Below the pieces are notes generated by a model, which saw only the letters and a program-made list of their open reading frames with translations, was not told the DNA's origin and did not search any database. Positions 27,492 to 36,957 of a stretch of DNA of 64,000 nucleotides are shown here, one piece after another. The stretch covers positions 62,001 through 126,000 of the forward strand of contig NZ_JAYGIL010000002.1 in the NCBI RefSeq assembly GCF_034931025.1, written 5' to 3'. Position numbers and translations under genes: made by a program. Numbering within the stretch: position 1 is the first letter of the stretch; every line of letters starts with the position of its first letter. This stretch comes from Arcicella gelida (lineage in GTDB: Bacteria; Bacteroidota; Bacteroidia; Cytophagales; Spirosomataceae).

Positions 27492-30454
27492 TTTTGACCG
27501 AAAAACAAATAGAAAAACAGAGAGTATTCCCAAAATTCCGACCACAGTATAAACCAACCAATTCTCTTCTGAAATGGGACTAGGATTACCGTTTAAAACG
27601 AAGCCTGCCCAATAATATGGATGTATTTTTGATGGATTATTTTTGATAAAGATTCGTTTTGCTTGTGCTAGTGCTTCAACTTTTGACATTTTATTAGCCA
27701 GATTCTGGTAAAATAAAGTCATCAACTCTGCTGTTTCCTTATCTGGAACTTGCCATAAACTATGGATAGATGCTTTTACTCCTGCATAATTCAAGGCACG
27801 TGAAATACTCATCAGTCCTTCACCATTTAAAAGATTACCAACTCCTGTATTACAAGCACTTAATACAACTAATTCAGACGGGAAGTTGAGGTTATAAAGT
27901 TCGTGAAAGTACATTTTTTCCTCATTCTGAAATATCAAATTTGAATATTCGTAATCGGATTTATTGAGGTTTGAGTGCATCGCTAAATGATGTATTTTGC
28001 TCATTCCTACAGTTTTAATAAAATTTGCCTTGGTTGCCTTTTCATCTAAATAAATACTGGATTTATTGAAAGAACTTGCTATTTCTGAAATCTCCCGACC
28101 AGTATAAAAAAGTTGACCATTCTCACTTCGATTTAGAGCAATTTTATCGTTATATTTTGGGGCAAAACCTGTTAAATTGAACTTAAAATCATCATTTGTA
28201 TTGGCATCAATACTCATAAATTTAAGGGCGTGTTCGTAGGATATATTTTTTGATTTTGCTAATACTTCGTTTTTTTCAGTGACTAAGGTTTCAAAGGGTA
28301 ATGCACTTAAAAAGCTATCTGTTATAAAAGTATAGTTTTTTATTGAATTGATTTTTAGAGAATTAACTAATAGTTGGTAGATTTTTTTTGATTCAATTTG
28401 ATAGTTAAAGTCAATATTTCTGAGTTTCTCATTATATGCTTTACAAATGGTTTCTATTTGTTTTTTTGAGCCTAATAGTCTGACTTCAATACTTTTCTGA
28501 TTGATGATATGTGCATACACCGAACTATCAGTGATGGTATATTTTACAATAATATTATCGTCTTTGATTTTTTCTTGGATAGGTTTTAGGCTAAATTCAG
28601 ACTTTGAAAAGCGTTTTAATTGCGGACTTTGCTTAAAAACTTCTTCATTCAAGCGAATCAATTCTGATTTTAGATTTTGAAGCGTTTGTTTATCTTGCTC
28701 TGTTTTTTCGGATTTACGTTCAAAGTCATTGATTTGTAGTTGAATATCATTTTTCTTCGCAATAATTTCTTTCGGGAAATGCAAGTTTTCTTCGTTGCGA
28801 GCTAAAAATTGTTTCCATAAATGCTGAGAACTAATTCTTTCCAAAGTGTTGATAGTTTCTTCAATTTCACGATGATGATTACCAATTCTTGCATCGGCAT
28901 ATAATAGACCTTCCTTAATATTTCGTAAATACTGGTCGAGCGTTGGGTTGAAAATTCCTTCATTATAATAGCGTTCAAACATGGCAGAAGCCATTTTATA
29001 AAAGCTTTTCATCGTTTTTAAATCCGCTATTTTCTTGCCATTACGCTCATAAATTTGCCGATAAGCTAATCCAGAATGGATAAAAATATTAATGTGATAA
29101 TAGCCTGAAATATCTCCAAAATCAGCAATAGAGAAAGATGATAAATCTTTGTTTTTATCAGTCATCAATTTATATGCGTATTTTAGGGTTTTAATACTTT
29201 CGGCAGGACGATTGAGATTGGCTAACAACTCTGCTTTCAAGACATTTAGGGTAAAAATACTGCTTCCTTTGCCTTGATAAGCCATTGCTTTTAGGCTTTT
29301 TTCGGTGTACTTTAAAGCTTGTAAATAATCTCTTTTTTCGTAATAAAGCATAGCATAGCCCGCTTGAGATTTCATTTTATAGAATTCATCACTTGCCAGC
29401 ATTTCTTGTAATCCATTGTACTTCAAAGCTTTATCATAATATTCTTTGATGCGATAATAATAATAAGCGGCATCATAACTTGATAATAACATTCCTATTT
29501 CGCTCTGATACCAACTTTTTGGGGACTTTTTATACAGTTGTTCTATTTGCTGAATATGATATTCTATTTTGACAGGCGTAAAAACTTCACCATAATATCG
29601 AATACTGTTTAAATGAAACATTGCACGGGCTTGGGCATCATCATCTGCCCCTTTTGGAATAAATTTACCCTGTTTCATTTTCAAAAAATGTGAATTCATG
29701 AGTGCTTCAAACTTTTTTTGAAGTATTCCTGCTTGCACCAAATCGCCGTAGTCTATCAGTTCATAAATAGCATTATTGTAGGCAGTAGATAAAATACTTA
29801 TATCATCTTGGTAGTATTTTCCCCAAATCTCGAGTGGTTTATAACGGTAGGCGTTGCATTGGCTCATCATATTGGCTTGCCAATAATTATAAGCCAAATT
29901 GGTGTAAGCCAAAGCATTGATATAATGATTATTTAAATTATTTTTTTCAAAAATTTGAATTGCCTGTTTGTAACATTTAATTGAAAGTGTGAATTGGGCA
30001 TTATCAGAGTAATTTTCTCCCAATTGTACATAAATTATTCCTTCGTAAACATTAGTATTTTTTTTACTAAGTAATAAATTATTTAATATTTTGAGAGCTT
30101 CATTATGTTTCCCTTCATATCTAAATATCTTAGATTCTGTGATTTTTAACCAAAAACCAAAGCTTGTTTTTGGGTACTTTTTTGGTATTGTGCTGCTAAT
30201 TTACTGAAGGAAACCTTTGCTTTTTCTAAATCATTTGCTTGAAGGAAAAGATTACATTGAGTATTTTCAAGCATAAAAATATGCTCAAGTTTATTCGTCA
30301 CATCAGAGCTAACTGCTAACTTTTGTCTCAGTTGAAGTTCTTCCTTGAAGTATCCTGCAAAAAATAGACTATCTGCACTTTTAGATTCAAACGAATTTTG
30401 TGCAAAAATCACTTTTGGTATTATAATGAAGTATAATAAAAAAATTATTTTCAT
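27471..30454 (-). CDS. TPR-CHAT protease with C-terminal membrane anchor, split by a frameshift
   Basis: The main open frame (27471-30023, 850 residues) lacks its start: coding continues upstream in frame to about 30175, then shifts by one base into a second frame that reaches ATG 30454 with a signal peptide (MKIIFLLYFIIIPKVIFAQ). Restoring one A in the run CAAAAAAG near 30172-30179 joins both into 994 residues. TPR repeats fill about 30-500, a coiled coil sits near 560-620, and a CHAT (caspase-like) protease domain follows with His in HLAMHSNLN (683 of the 850-residue frame) and Cys in VVLSACNTGVG (724), ending HPYYWAGFVLNG. A last membrane segment lies near the C-terminus. The catalytic pair is intact, so the protease should be active if the shift is bypassed or is a sequencing error. 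Confidence 0.82.
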
Positions 30455-30642
30455 CGATTTAAGGAAATTGGATTCAAAGGAGGGATTTAGATTCAAAGCC
30501 TTAATGTTCGTAATCATTCATAAGATTAGTTTAAATTTAAAGTATTTTGAACAAATTACCGAATTCCAATTCCAGATGGTAAAAGCAAAAGTGTTTTCAA
30601 AATGTTTAATATTATAAAAAATACAAAGCCTAATTAAAAAAA

Positions 30643-30668
30643 AGGCTGTCTCAAAATGAAGACAGCCA
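30643..30668 (-). terminator. Terminator of the GH3-family gene
   Basis: Arms GGCTGTCT and AGACAGCC are followed on the minus strand by eight T residues. It lies 7 bp past the stop of the GH3-family gene. Confidence 0.88.
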
Positions 30669-30674
30669 TAAATT

Positions 30675-32213
30675 CTAACTAATATAATTTTCCCACTCAG
30701 CAATTAAATCTTTCTTCTTCAACACTCTTGGGAATTTATGTTGTCCGCCAGTTTTACCTTTTGATTCCATAAAATCATAAAATGTTTTTACTGGTAAAAC
30801 CGTAATTTCTAGTCCTTTTAAAGCATGTTTTCTTTCTACAGGATAATCATCATTGATTTTGCAAAGGGTTTCATCGATGAACTTCAATAAGTCCTGAGCA
30901 TCAACTTTATCATCTGTACCAACGTACCAATGATGACCGAAAGTTTCTTCTAGTCTTTTACCTACCACAGTAAATTCTCTGACGTCGATGTTGAAATTTT
31001 TACAAGCCAATTCAATGGCTTTATTCATATTATCTACCGAAAGGTGTTCTCCACAAAGACTTAAAAAATGCTTTGTTCTACCAGTAATGATAATTTCTGC
31101 ATTTTTCTTATTGGTAAATTTAATGGTATCGCCAATTAAATAACGCCAAGCTCCCGAAACCGTAGAAATCAACAAAGCGTATTCTTTGCCTTCTTCTACT
31201 TCATCAATCATCAACGTTTCTGGATATTGAACCATACTTCCATCTTCATCAAAATTTCGGTCATTAAATGGAATAAATTCAAAGAAAATACCATTGTTTA
31301 ATACCAATTGCATATCGCTATTGGGATGCGTTTGATATGCCAAGAAACCTTCGGAAGCCAAATAAGTTTCGATATAAGTGATTGGGCGACCTAACAATTT
31401 TTCAAATCCTTTCTTATAAGGTTCAAAACTTACACCACCATGACAGTAAATTTCTAAATTTGGCCAGATTTCATGGATGTTTTTCAAATTATACTCTTTG
31501 ATGATTTTTTCCATCAAAATCTGAATCCATGCGGGTACTCCTACAATAAAACCAATATCCCAATCTTTGGCTTTCTTCGTGATTTTATCAAGCTTTTCAC
31601 TCCAATCAGCCGTTTCTGCAATGGTTTTACCTGGTTTATAGAAGCGTTCAAACCAAAAAGGGATTTTCCCTGCGGTTATTCCGCTTAAATCACCTTCAAA
31701 ATAATCACCTTTGTCTTGTAGTTTTGTACTTCCTCCTAACATCAAATAGCCTTTTTCATACAATTGAGAAGGCAAATTTTTATAGGCTGATAAGGCTAAA
31801 ATCTGACGAATGGAAGTTCTATGAATGGCTTTTACCATATCCTTTGTAACAGGAATATGTTTTGACGAAGCTTCGGAAGTACCCGAACTCAAGGCAAAAT
31901 ACTTTACATTCCCAACCCAAGAAACATTCTTTTCTCCTGCCAAAGTTTTATGCCACCATTCGGCATACATTTTATTGTAATCGTAAACAGGGACATGTTT
32001 TTTATATTTTGTATAGAATTCTTTATCGTCTGAAAACAAAGCAGCATTCATAATTTCTTCAAAATGATACTTTTCTCCAAACTGAGTAAAACGTCCTTTG
32101 TTCAATAACTTCACAAGGGTTTTACGTTGAAGTTTCGCTAAATTAGATTTTGGGCGTTTCATCAAACTCGTTAACCCAATACCTCTTTTTAAAATATTTC
32201 CGACTATAGCCAT
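30675..32213 (-). CDS. GH3-family acyl-acid amido synthetase-like protein
   Basis: The 512-residue protein matches the GH3 (auxin-responsive promoter) family of the adenylate-forming superfamily. The nucleotide-binding stretch ALSSGTSEASSKHIPVT, YIETYLASEGFLA and YRYL-like WRYLIGDTIKF are visible. Plant members conjugate amino acids to jasmonate or auxin; Bacteroidota members are common but not characterised, so only ATP-dependent acyl activation can be inferred. It is alone between CHAT and surE genes on the same strand. Confidence 0.88.
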   Translation of the reverse strand: MAIVGNILKRGIGLTSLMKRPKSNLAKLQRKTLVKLLNKGRFTQFGEKYHFEEIMNAALFSDDKEFYTKYKKHVPVYDYNKMYAEWWHKTLAGEKNVSWVGNVKYFALSSGTSEASSKHIPVTKDMVKAIHRTSIRQILALSAYKNLPSQLYEKGYLMLGGSTKLQDKGDYFEGDLSGITAGKIPFWFERFYKPGKTIAETADWSEKLDKITKKAKDWDIGFIVGVPAWIQILMEKIIKEYNLKNIHEIWPNLEIYCHGGVSFEPYKKGFEKLLGRPITYIETYLASEGFLAYQTHPNSDMQLVLNNGIFFEFIPFNDRNFDEDGSMVQYPETLMIDEVEEGKEYALLISTVSGAWRYLIGDTIKFTNKKNAEIIITGRTKHFLSLCGEHLSVDNMNKAIELACKNFNIDVREFTVVGKRLEETFGHHWYVGTDDKVDAQDLLKFIDETLCKINDDYPVERKHALKGLEITVLPVKTFYDFMESKGKTGGQHKFPRVLKKKDLIAEWENYIS

Positions 32214-32256
32214 TTTGAAGGAATTAATACGTAAGAAAAATATTCATTTTGGTACA

Positions 32257-33024
32257 TTAAAACCATTCTTTGATGGTATCAAGTGCTTGATAATCTGTCA
32301 AATCAAATTTTGCAGGAACAATTGAAACATAGTTTTCTGCCAAAGCATCTTCGTCATTTCCTCCTGCGGTATCATCATTTTGAAGGAATCCGTCCATCCA
32401 ATAATATTTTTTGCCATAAGGATCTTGTCTTTCTTGAAAGGTCTCACGGTACAAAGCATCCGTTTGGCGACAAATCTTAATTCCTTTAATCGCTTCATCC
32501 GATTTCTTCGGAAAATTCACATTCAAAGCTATACCTTTAGGTAAACCATTTTGAAGTACTTTGTTCGCAATCTGAACGATATATTCTTCCGTATGTGAGA
32601 AATCTGCATCAGCACCAAAATCACATAATGAAAACCCAATTGCTGGAATTCCTTCAATCGCCGCTTCAATCGCCGCCGACATTGTTCCACTATAAATCAC
32701 TGAAATAGAAGAGTTTGAACCATGATTAATGCCAGAAACTACTAAATCTATTTTTCTACCTTTCAACAAAAAGTGTTTTCCGAATTTGATACAATCAGCC
32801 GGAGTACCGCTACATTGATAAGCTTCTACGTTTGGTAAAAAATCTTTTACTTGGTTTACTCTGAGGGGTCTGTCTAAAGTAATAGCGTGTCCCATACCAG
32901 ATTGGTGGCTATCGGGTGCTACTACGACAACCTCCCCGATTTTCGACATAATTTCTGCTAATGTTTTTATCCCTTTCGCCGCTATTGAATCATCATTAGC
33001 AATCAATATGAGTGGTTTTTGCAT
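32257..33024 (-). CDS. surE: 5'/3'-nucleotidase SurE
   Basis: The 255-residue protein has the SurE signature: LILIANDDSIAAKGIKTL with the metal-binding Asp11-Asp12, APDSHQSGMGHAIT, and VSGINHGSN. SurE is a cytosolic, divalent-metal-dependent phosphatase acting on nucleoside monophosphates and linked to stationary-phase survival. Length and motifs are complete. A minus-strand TAAATTTG box at 33065-33072 is a plausible -7 element. Confidence 0.96.
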   Translation of the reverse strand: MQKPLILIANDDSIAAKGIKTLAEIMSKIGEVVVVAPDSHQSGMGHAITLDRPLRVNQVKDFLPNVEAYQCSGTPADCIKFGKHFLLKGRKIDLVVSGINHGSNSSISVIYSGTMSAAIEAAIEGIPAIGFSLCDFGADADFSHTEEYIVQIANKVLQNGLPKGIALNVNFPKKSDEAIKGIKICRQTDALYRETFQERQDPYGKKYYWMDGFLQNDDTAGGNDEDALAENYVSIVPAKFDLTDYQALDTIKEWF

Positions 33025-33064
33025 TGTTTGTAAACAGTATTTTAAAATTCTATGCTTGCTGGAT

Positions 33065-33072
33065 CAAATTTA
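33065..33072 (-). promoter_or_regulatory. Candidate -7 box for surE
   Basis: TAAATTTG on the minus strand, 40 bp before the surE ATG. No clear -33 partner was found. Confidence 0.35.
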
Positions 33073-33141
33073 AATTTTGACATTCTAACATTCTAATTAT
33101 TATCATTAAATATCCAATAATAATACTAAAATATCTTTACT

Positions 33142-33173
33142 TTTGAATCTCAAATCAAATATAGGTAGTTTTG
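33142..33173 (+). promoter_or_regulatory. Promoter for acyltransferase-GNAT-umuDC
   Basis: TTTG (33142-33145), 20 bp, then TAGTTTTG (33166-33173) form a good Bacteroidota promoter. The start point would be near 33180, about 23 nt before the acyltransferase ATG. Confidence 0.6.
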
Positions 33174-33202
33174 TTGTGGTGACGAAATTACAATAATCAT
33201 TC

Positions 33203-33778
33203 ATGTTAAAATTCATAGGGCAACTCATTCTACAATTTTCAGGCTGGAAAGTTATTGATAATACTCCTAAAGGCGTAAAATCTTATCCTCGTGCGGTCAT
33301 CATCGCAGCACCTCATACTTCCAATTGGGATTATCTTTTTTGCATGGCAGCTATCTATTCTGTAGAACTTCCCATTCGGTATTTGGCAAAAGATTCGCTC
33401 TTTAAATTTCCTTTAGGAATACTTATGCGTGCTTTAGGTGGCATTCCTGTCAATAGAAAACAAAAAAATAATTTGGTGGATGAAATGGCTAAATTATTAA
33501 GCAATACAAACAAAAACGTACATTTGATAGTTCCTGCTGAAGGAACACGCTCATACACAAGCGAATGGAAATCAGGATTCTATCATATTTCTGTAAAAGC
33601 ACAAGTACCAATTATATTAGGCTTTTTAGATTTTAAGAAAAAAGAAGCTGGCTTTTTAGATGTGTTTTATCCAACAGGAAATTATGCAAAAGATTTGGTT
33701 GCAATTCAAAAATATTACTTGAATATTACACCAAAATATCCTGCGCTATTTTCATTAAAAGACCAAAAAATTGATTAA
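33203..33778 (+). CDS. 1-acyl-glycerol-3-phosphate acyltransferase family protein
   Basis: The 191-residue protein has the PlsC-type HX4D motif (His38 to Asp43, in PHTSNWD) and the second acyltransferase motif PAEGTRS. It is shorter than standard PlsC and resembles the small acyltransferases of Bacteroidota that modify lipids. The glycerolipid or other acceptor is not determined. It heads a tight run of four genes ending in umuDC. Confidence 0.88.
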   Translation: MLKFIGQLILQFSGWKVIDNTPKGVKSYPRAVIIAAPHTSNWDYLFCMAAIYSVELPIRYLAKDSLFKFPLGILMRALGGIPVNRKQKNNLVDEMAKLLSNTNKNVHLIVPAEGTRSYTSEWKSGFYHISVKAQVPIILGFLDFKKKEAGFLDVFYPTGNYAKDLVAIQKYYLNITPKYPALFSLKDQKID

Positions 33779-33779
33779 A

Positions 33780-34268
33780 ATGAGTAATTATAACATCCAA
33801 AAAGCTCAATTACAAGATTTGCCCATCATTCAACAAATTGCGAATGAAACTTGGAGACCTACTTACGGAAGTATTTTAACAGAAGAACAAACTTTGTTTA
33901 TGTTAGAAATGATGTACAGTACGGCATCATTAACGAAACAATTTGAAAGTAATCATTTTTATATTTTTACAGACAACGAAAAACCTGTAGGATTTTCAGG
34001 CATTGAAAAAATTGGGGAAATGATAAAACTACACAAGATTTACTTCTTGCCTGAAACACAAGGAAAAGGCTTTGGAAAAATCATGATTGCTGAAATTGTA
34101 AAAATAGCGGAAACTGAAAATTGTGAATTCATCGAATTGAACGTTAACAGAAACAACAAAGCAAGAAATTTCTATGAAAAATTGGGTTTTGAAGTATTCA
34201 AAGAAGTAGATGTTAATATTGGAAATGATTTCTGGATGAACGATTATGTAATGCGTAAAACCGTTTGA
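33780..34268 (+). CDS. GNAT-family N-acetyltransferase
   Basis: The protein (162 residues from ATG 33780; a TTG at 33771 would add three) is a GNAT fold: EKIGEMIKLHKIYFLPETQG, then the acetyl-CoA loop QGKGFGKIMI and the C-terminal NRNNKARNFYEKLGFE. It transfers an acetyl group from acetyl-CoA to an amine; the substrate is unknown. Only one base separates it from the acyltransferase stop, and 12 bp from umuD. Confidence 0.9.
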   Translation: MSNYNIQKAQLQDLPIIQQIANETWRPTYGSILTEEQTLFMLEMMYSTASLTKQFESNHFYIFTDNEKPVGFSGIEKIGEMIKLHKIYFLPETQGKGFGKIMIAEIVKIAETENCEFIELNVNRNNKARNFYEKLGFEVFKEVDVNIGNDFWMNDYVMRKTV

Positions 34269-34280
34269 TAAGTCAAGTAA

Positions 34281-34730
34281 ATGAATTTAAAAGCCATTAA
34301 TACCAAAGGAAAACTAAGAATTTATTCAATTTCTAATGAAACCTCTTTAGCCTTGCCGCTCATTGAAGGAGGCATTAGTGCTGGTTTTCCTTCGCCCGCA
34401 GCAGATTTTTTAGATTCTACTATCGACCTCAATAAATACTTAATCAAACATCCTTCTACTACTTTTATTGCTATTACAGATGGCGTTTCTATGACAGACG
34501 CTGGCATTGCTGATAAAGATTTGCTAATCGTAGATAAATCACTTGAACCATCAGATGGTAAAATTGCGGTTTGTATTTTGAATGGTGAATTTGTTTTGAA
34601 ACGCTTGAAAGTTGACAAAGACGGCATTTGGCTCATGCCTGCCAACGAAAACTATAAACCTACAAAAATTACAGAATATCACGATTTTGAAATTTGGGGA
34701 ATTGTTACTTTTTCCATTCAAAAGCATTAA
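34281..34730 (+). CDS. umuD: UmuD-like self-cleaving S24 peptidase
   Basis: The 149-residue protein has the UmuD cleavage region AGFPSPAADF with the Ala34-Gly35 bond, the catalytic Ser70 in DGVSMTDAGI and Lys107 in FVLKRLK. After RecA-stimulated self-cleavage, UmuD' joins UmuC to form the error-prone DNA polymerase V. It lies three bases before umuC. No clear LexA operator was seen upstream, and transcription may come from the acyltransferase promoter or from within the GNAT gene. Confidence 0.95.
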   Translation: MNLKAINTKGKLRIYSISNETSLALPLIEGGISAGFPSPAADFLDSTIDLNKYLIKHPSTTFIAITDGVSMTDAGIADKDLLIVDKSLEPSDGKIAVCILNGEFVLKRLKVDKDGIWLMPANENYKPTKITEYHDFEIWGIVTFSIQKH

Positions 34731-34733
34731 AAT

Positions 34734-36005
34734 ATGTTTGCTTTAGTTGATTGTAATAATTTTTACGCATCCTGCGAAAGAGTTTTTCAGCCCAAACTGA
34801 GAAACCAACCTATTGCTGTGCTATCAAACAATGATGGTTGTGTGATTTCCAGAAGTAACGAAGCCAAAAAAGCAGGAGTACCAATGGGTGCGCCAGCTTA
34901 TAAATTCCAAGATTTTTTCGAGAAAAATAAGATTCATGTTGTATCGTCAAATTACGCTCTTTATGGTGATATGAGTAACAGAGTGATGAATCTATTATCA
35001 GAATTCACACCAGACATTGAAATTTACAGTATCGACGAAGCTTTTTTGAAATTTGAAGGTTTTGAAAAATACTTCGATTTACAGGAATATGGAAAACAAA
35101 TTCGTTACAGAGTAACCAAAGGTACAGGAATTCCTATCAGCGTTGGCATTGCCCCTACTAAAGCACTTTCAAAAGTGGCGAATAATATCGCTAAAAAATT
35201 CCCAGAAAAAACAGGTAACGTATATGTAATTGATACAGATGAAAAACGTATCAAAGCTTTAAAATGGCTGGCGATAGAAGCTGTTTGGGGAATTGGCTAT
35301 AAACTTGCCAAACGTTTGAAAGCTGTAGAAATACAAACCGCTTTTGATTTTGTAAATTGTAAAGAAGAATGGGTAAAAAAAGAAATGGGAGTTGTTGGAC
35401 TTCGTTTGTACAAAGAATTACAAGGTATAAATTGTTTAGACCTCGACGAAGTAGCTGACAAAAGGAACATTGCAACCACTAGAAGTTTTGAAACCAATTA
35501 TAAAGACTACGAACTTATCAAAGAAAGGATAGTCACTTTTACAGTAAGCTGTGCTGAAAAATTAAGGAAACAAAAAGCTTATTGCAATGCGATTGTAGTT
35601 TTTCTTCGTACCAATAGCCATAGAAAAGAATTAGCACAATACAACAGAAGTCACTTTCTGGCTCTACCTTTTCCAACAAATTCCAACATTGAATTAGCCA
35701 AATTTGCGACAGAAGCATTAGATAAGATTTTCAAAAAAGGTTTTGAATACAAAAAAGCAGGTGTAATTCTAACAGATTTTAGTCCAGAAGGCTCACAACA
35801 GATGAATCTTTTTGAAAACAGTAATCCCAAACACAAAAAACTAATGGAAACTGTTGATAACATTAATAGAAAAATGGGTACAATCAAAGTAAAATTAGCT
35901 ACACAAGATTTAAAACGTACTTGGAAAATGAAGCAAGAGAAATTATCCCCAAAGTACACCACCAAAATTGCCGATGCAATTAAAGTAAAGGTTTTAGATT
36001 TTTAA
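34734..36005 (+). CDS. umuC: DNA polymerase V catalytic subunit UmuC
   Basis: The 423-residue Y-family polymerase has FALVDCNNFYASCERVF with the first metal-binding Asp, the second acidic pair in YSIDEAFL, and GVPMGAPAY. The little-finger and C-terminal UmuC-type regions are present (NPKHKKLMETVDNINRKMG). It carries out translesion synthesis with UmuD'. Normal length; the gene closes the four-gene run. Confidence 0.97.
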   Translation: MFALVDCNNFYASCERVFQPKLRNQPIAVLSNNDGCVISRSNEAKKAGVPMGAPAYKFQDFFEKNKIHVVSSNYALYGDMSNRVMNLLSEFTPDIEIYSIDEAFLKFEGFEKYFDLQEYGKQIRYRVTKGTGIPISVGIAPTKALSKVANNIAKKFPEKTGNVYVIDTDEKRIKALKWLAIEAVWGIGYKLAKRLKAVEIQTAFDFVNCKEEWVKKEMGVVGLRLYKELQGINCLDLDEVADKRNIATTRSFETNYKDYELIKERIVTFTVSCAEKLRKQKAYCNAIVVFLRTNSHRKELAQYNRSHFLALPFPTNSNIELAKFATEALDKIFKKGFEYKKAGVILTDFSPEGSQQMNLFENSNPKHKKLMETVDNINRKMGTIKVKLATQDLKRTWKMKQEKLSPKYTTKIADAIKVKVLDF

Positions 36006-36019
36006 TTTCTCTTGCTTAA

Positions 36020-36892
36020 TCACTTTTCTTTATTGAGCTTTTCCTGAATATTTTTCACGAAATCCAGTGAGACGTTGGCAAGTATTGAACATTGCTCAAA
36101 GGTAAGTCCCATATTTAAACCATTGGTAACGGTTTCTATTTTATCAACTAATCTTATCTCTTCAATTTTTTTATTTTCATTTTTAACGGCTAAAGCATTT
36201 GCTGAAATTGCCATTTCAAAAGCTAATTTTTGCTCCGCTGTCATAGCTCTTAAATCGACTTCATGTATAGCTTTTTTAAGCCATTCCTCATCCCAAAATG
36301 CAGGAAACTGTGATGTCTCTGTAACTGTGTGCAAAGTTTTCATTGTATAAATTAGTTTCTCCAAATCTGTTTGAATATCAGCTATTGGCTTAGTAAACTT
36401 AGCTAATTCTATTGTAATAAACGTCATTTGGTCATCAATAATTTCATTTTTATCATTTCTCAATACAGCAATATTATGAAATTGTTTTATTGAAGGAAAA
36501 ATATTAACAGCCAAAATCCCGATACAATAAATCTTAGACAAATCTTCAAATTTATATGCCCCTTTCTTGACCATCGTATTAAAGCGATGTAAGGCATAAA
36601 ATTTCATTCGTTGAATAAATTCTGGATAATCACTTAATTGCATTTCTACAACAAAATGGTTATTGTATTCATCAATACAGGCGATGTCATAAATACCACT
36701 ACGACTATCAATTGTTATAGCATTCATCTCATTTTTAATAAACTCAATTGTTTTAATTGGTATAGGTGAATCAATTAGGGCTTGTAACGCTTTTTTAAGA
36801 AAAGTGGTATCTTCTTCATTCCCAAAAGTTACCTTAAAGCCGTAATCAGATAAAATTGAAATAAATCGGCTATTAGCATTATATATTTCCAT
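36020..36892 (-). CDS. Rpn-family PD-(D/E)XK nuclease/transposase-like protein
   Basis: The 290-residue protein fits the Rpn/PF12784 group: ILSDYGFKVTFGNEED at the start, then YDIACIDEYNNHFVVEMQL with the Asp and ExQ of the PD-(D/E)XK core, and FYALHRFNTMVKKG. Members promote RecA-independent recombination in E. coli or are annotated as transposases; many occur in several copies per genome and behave as semi-mobile genes. No inverted terminal repeats were seen around this copy. It is convergent with umuC, 14 bp apart. Confidence 0.88.
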   Translation of the reverse strand: MEIYNANSRFISILSDYGFKVTFGNEEDTTFLKKALQALIDSPIPIKTIEFIKNEMNAITIDSRSGIYDIACIDEYNNHFVVEMQLSDYPEFIQRMKFYALHRFNTMVKKGAYKFEDLSKIYCIGILAVNIFPSIKQFHNIAVLRNDKNEIIDDQMTFITIELAKFTKPIADIQTDLEKLIYTMKTLHTVTETSQFPAFWDEEWLKKAIHEVDLRAMTAEQKLAFEMAISANALAVKNENKKIEEIRLVDKIETVTNGLNMGLTFEQCSILANVSLDFVKNIQEKLNKEK

Positions 36893-36957
36893 AAGCTTAA
36901 AATTAAAAAAGGTTCTATTTTAATTAAGTAAAAAGAGAGTCTGTTACCCTAATTAAT

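Noticed and set aside
36020..36892. Complete insertion sequence around the Rpn-family gene
   Set aside because: No terminal inverted repeats or target duplication found on either side.
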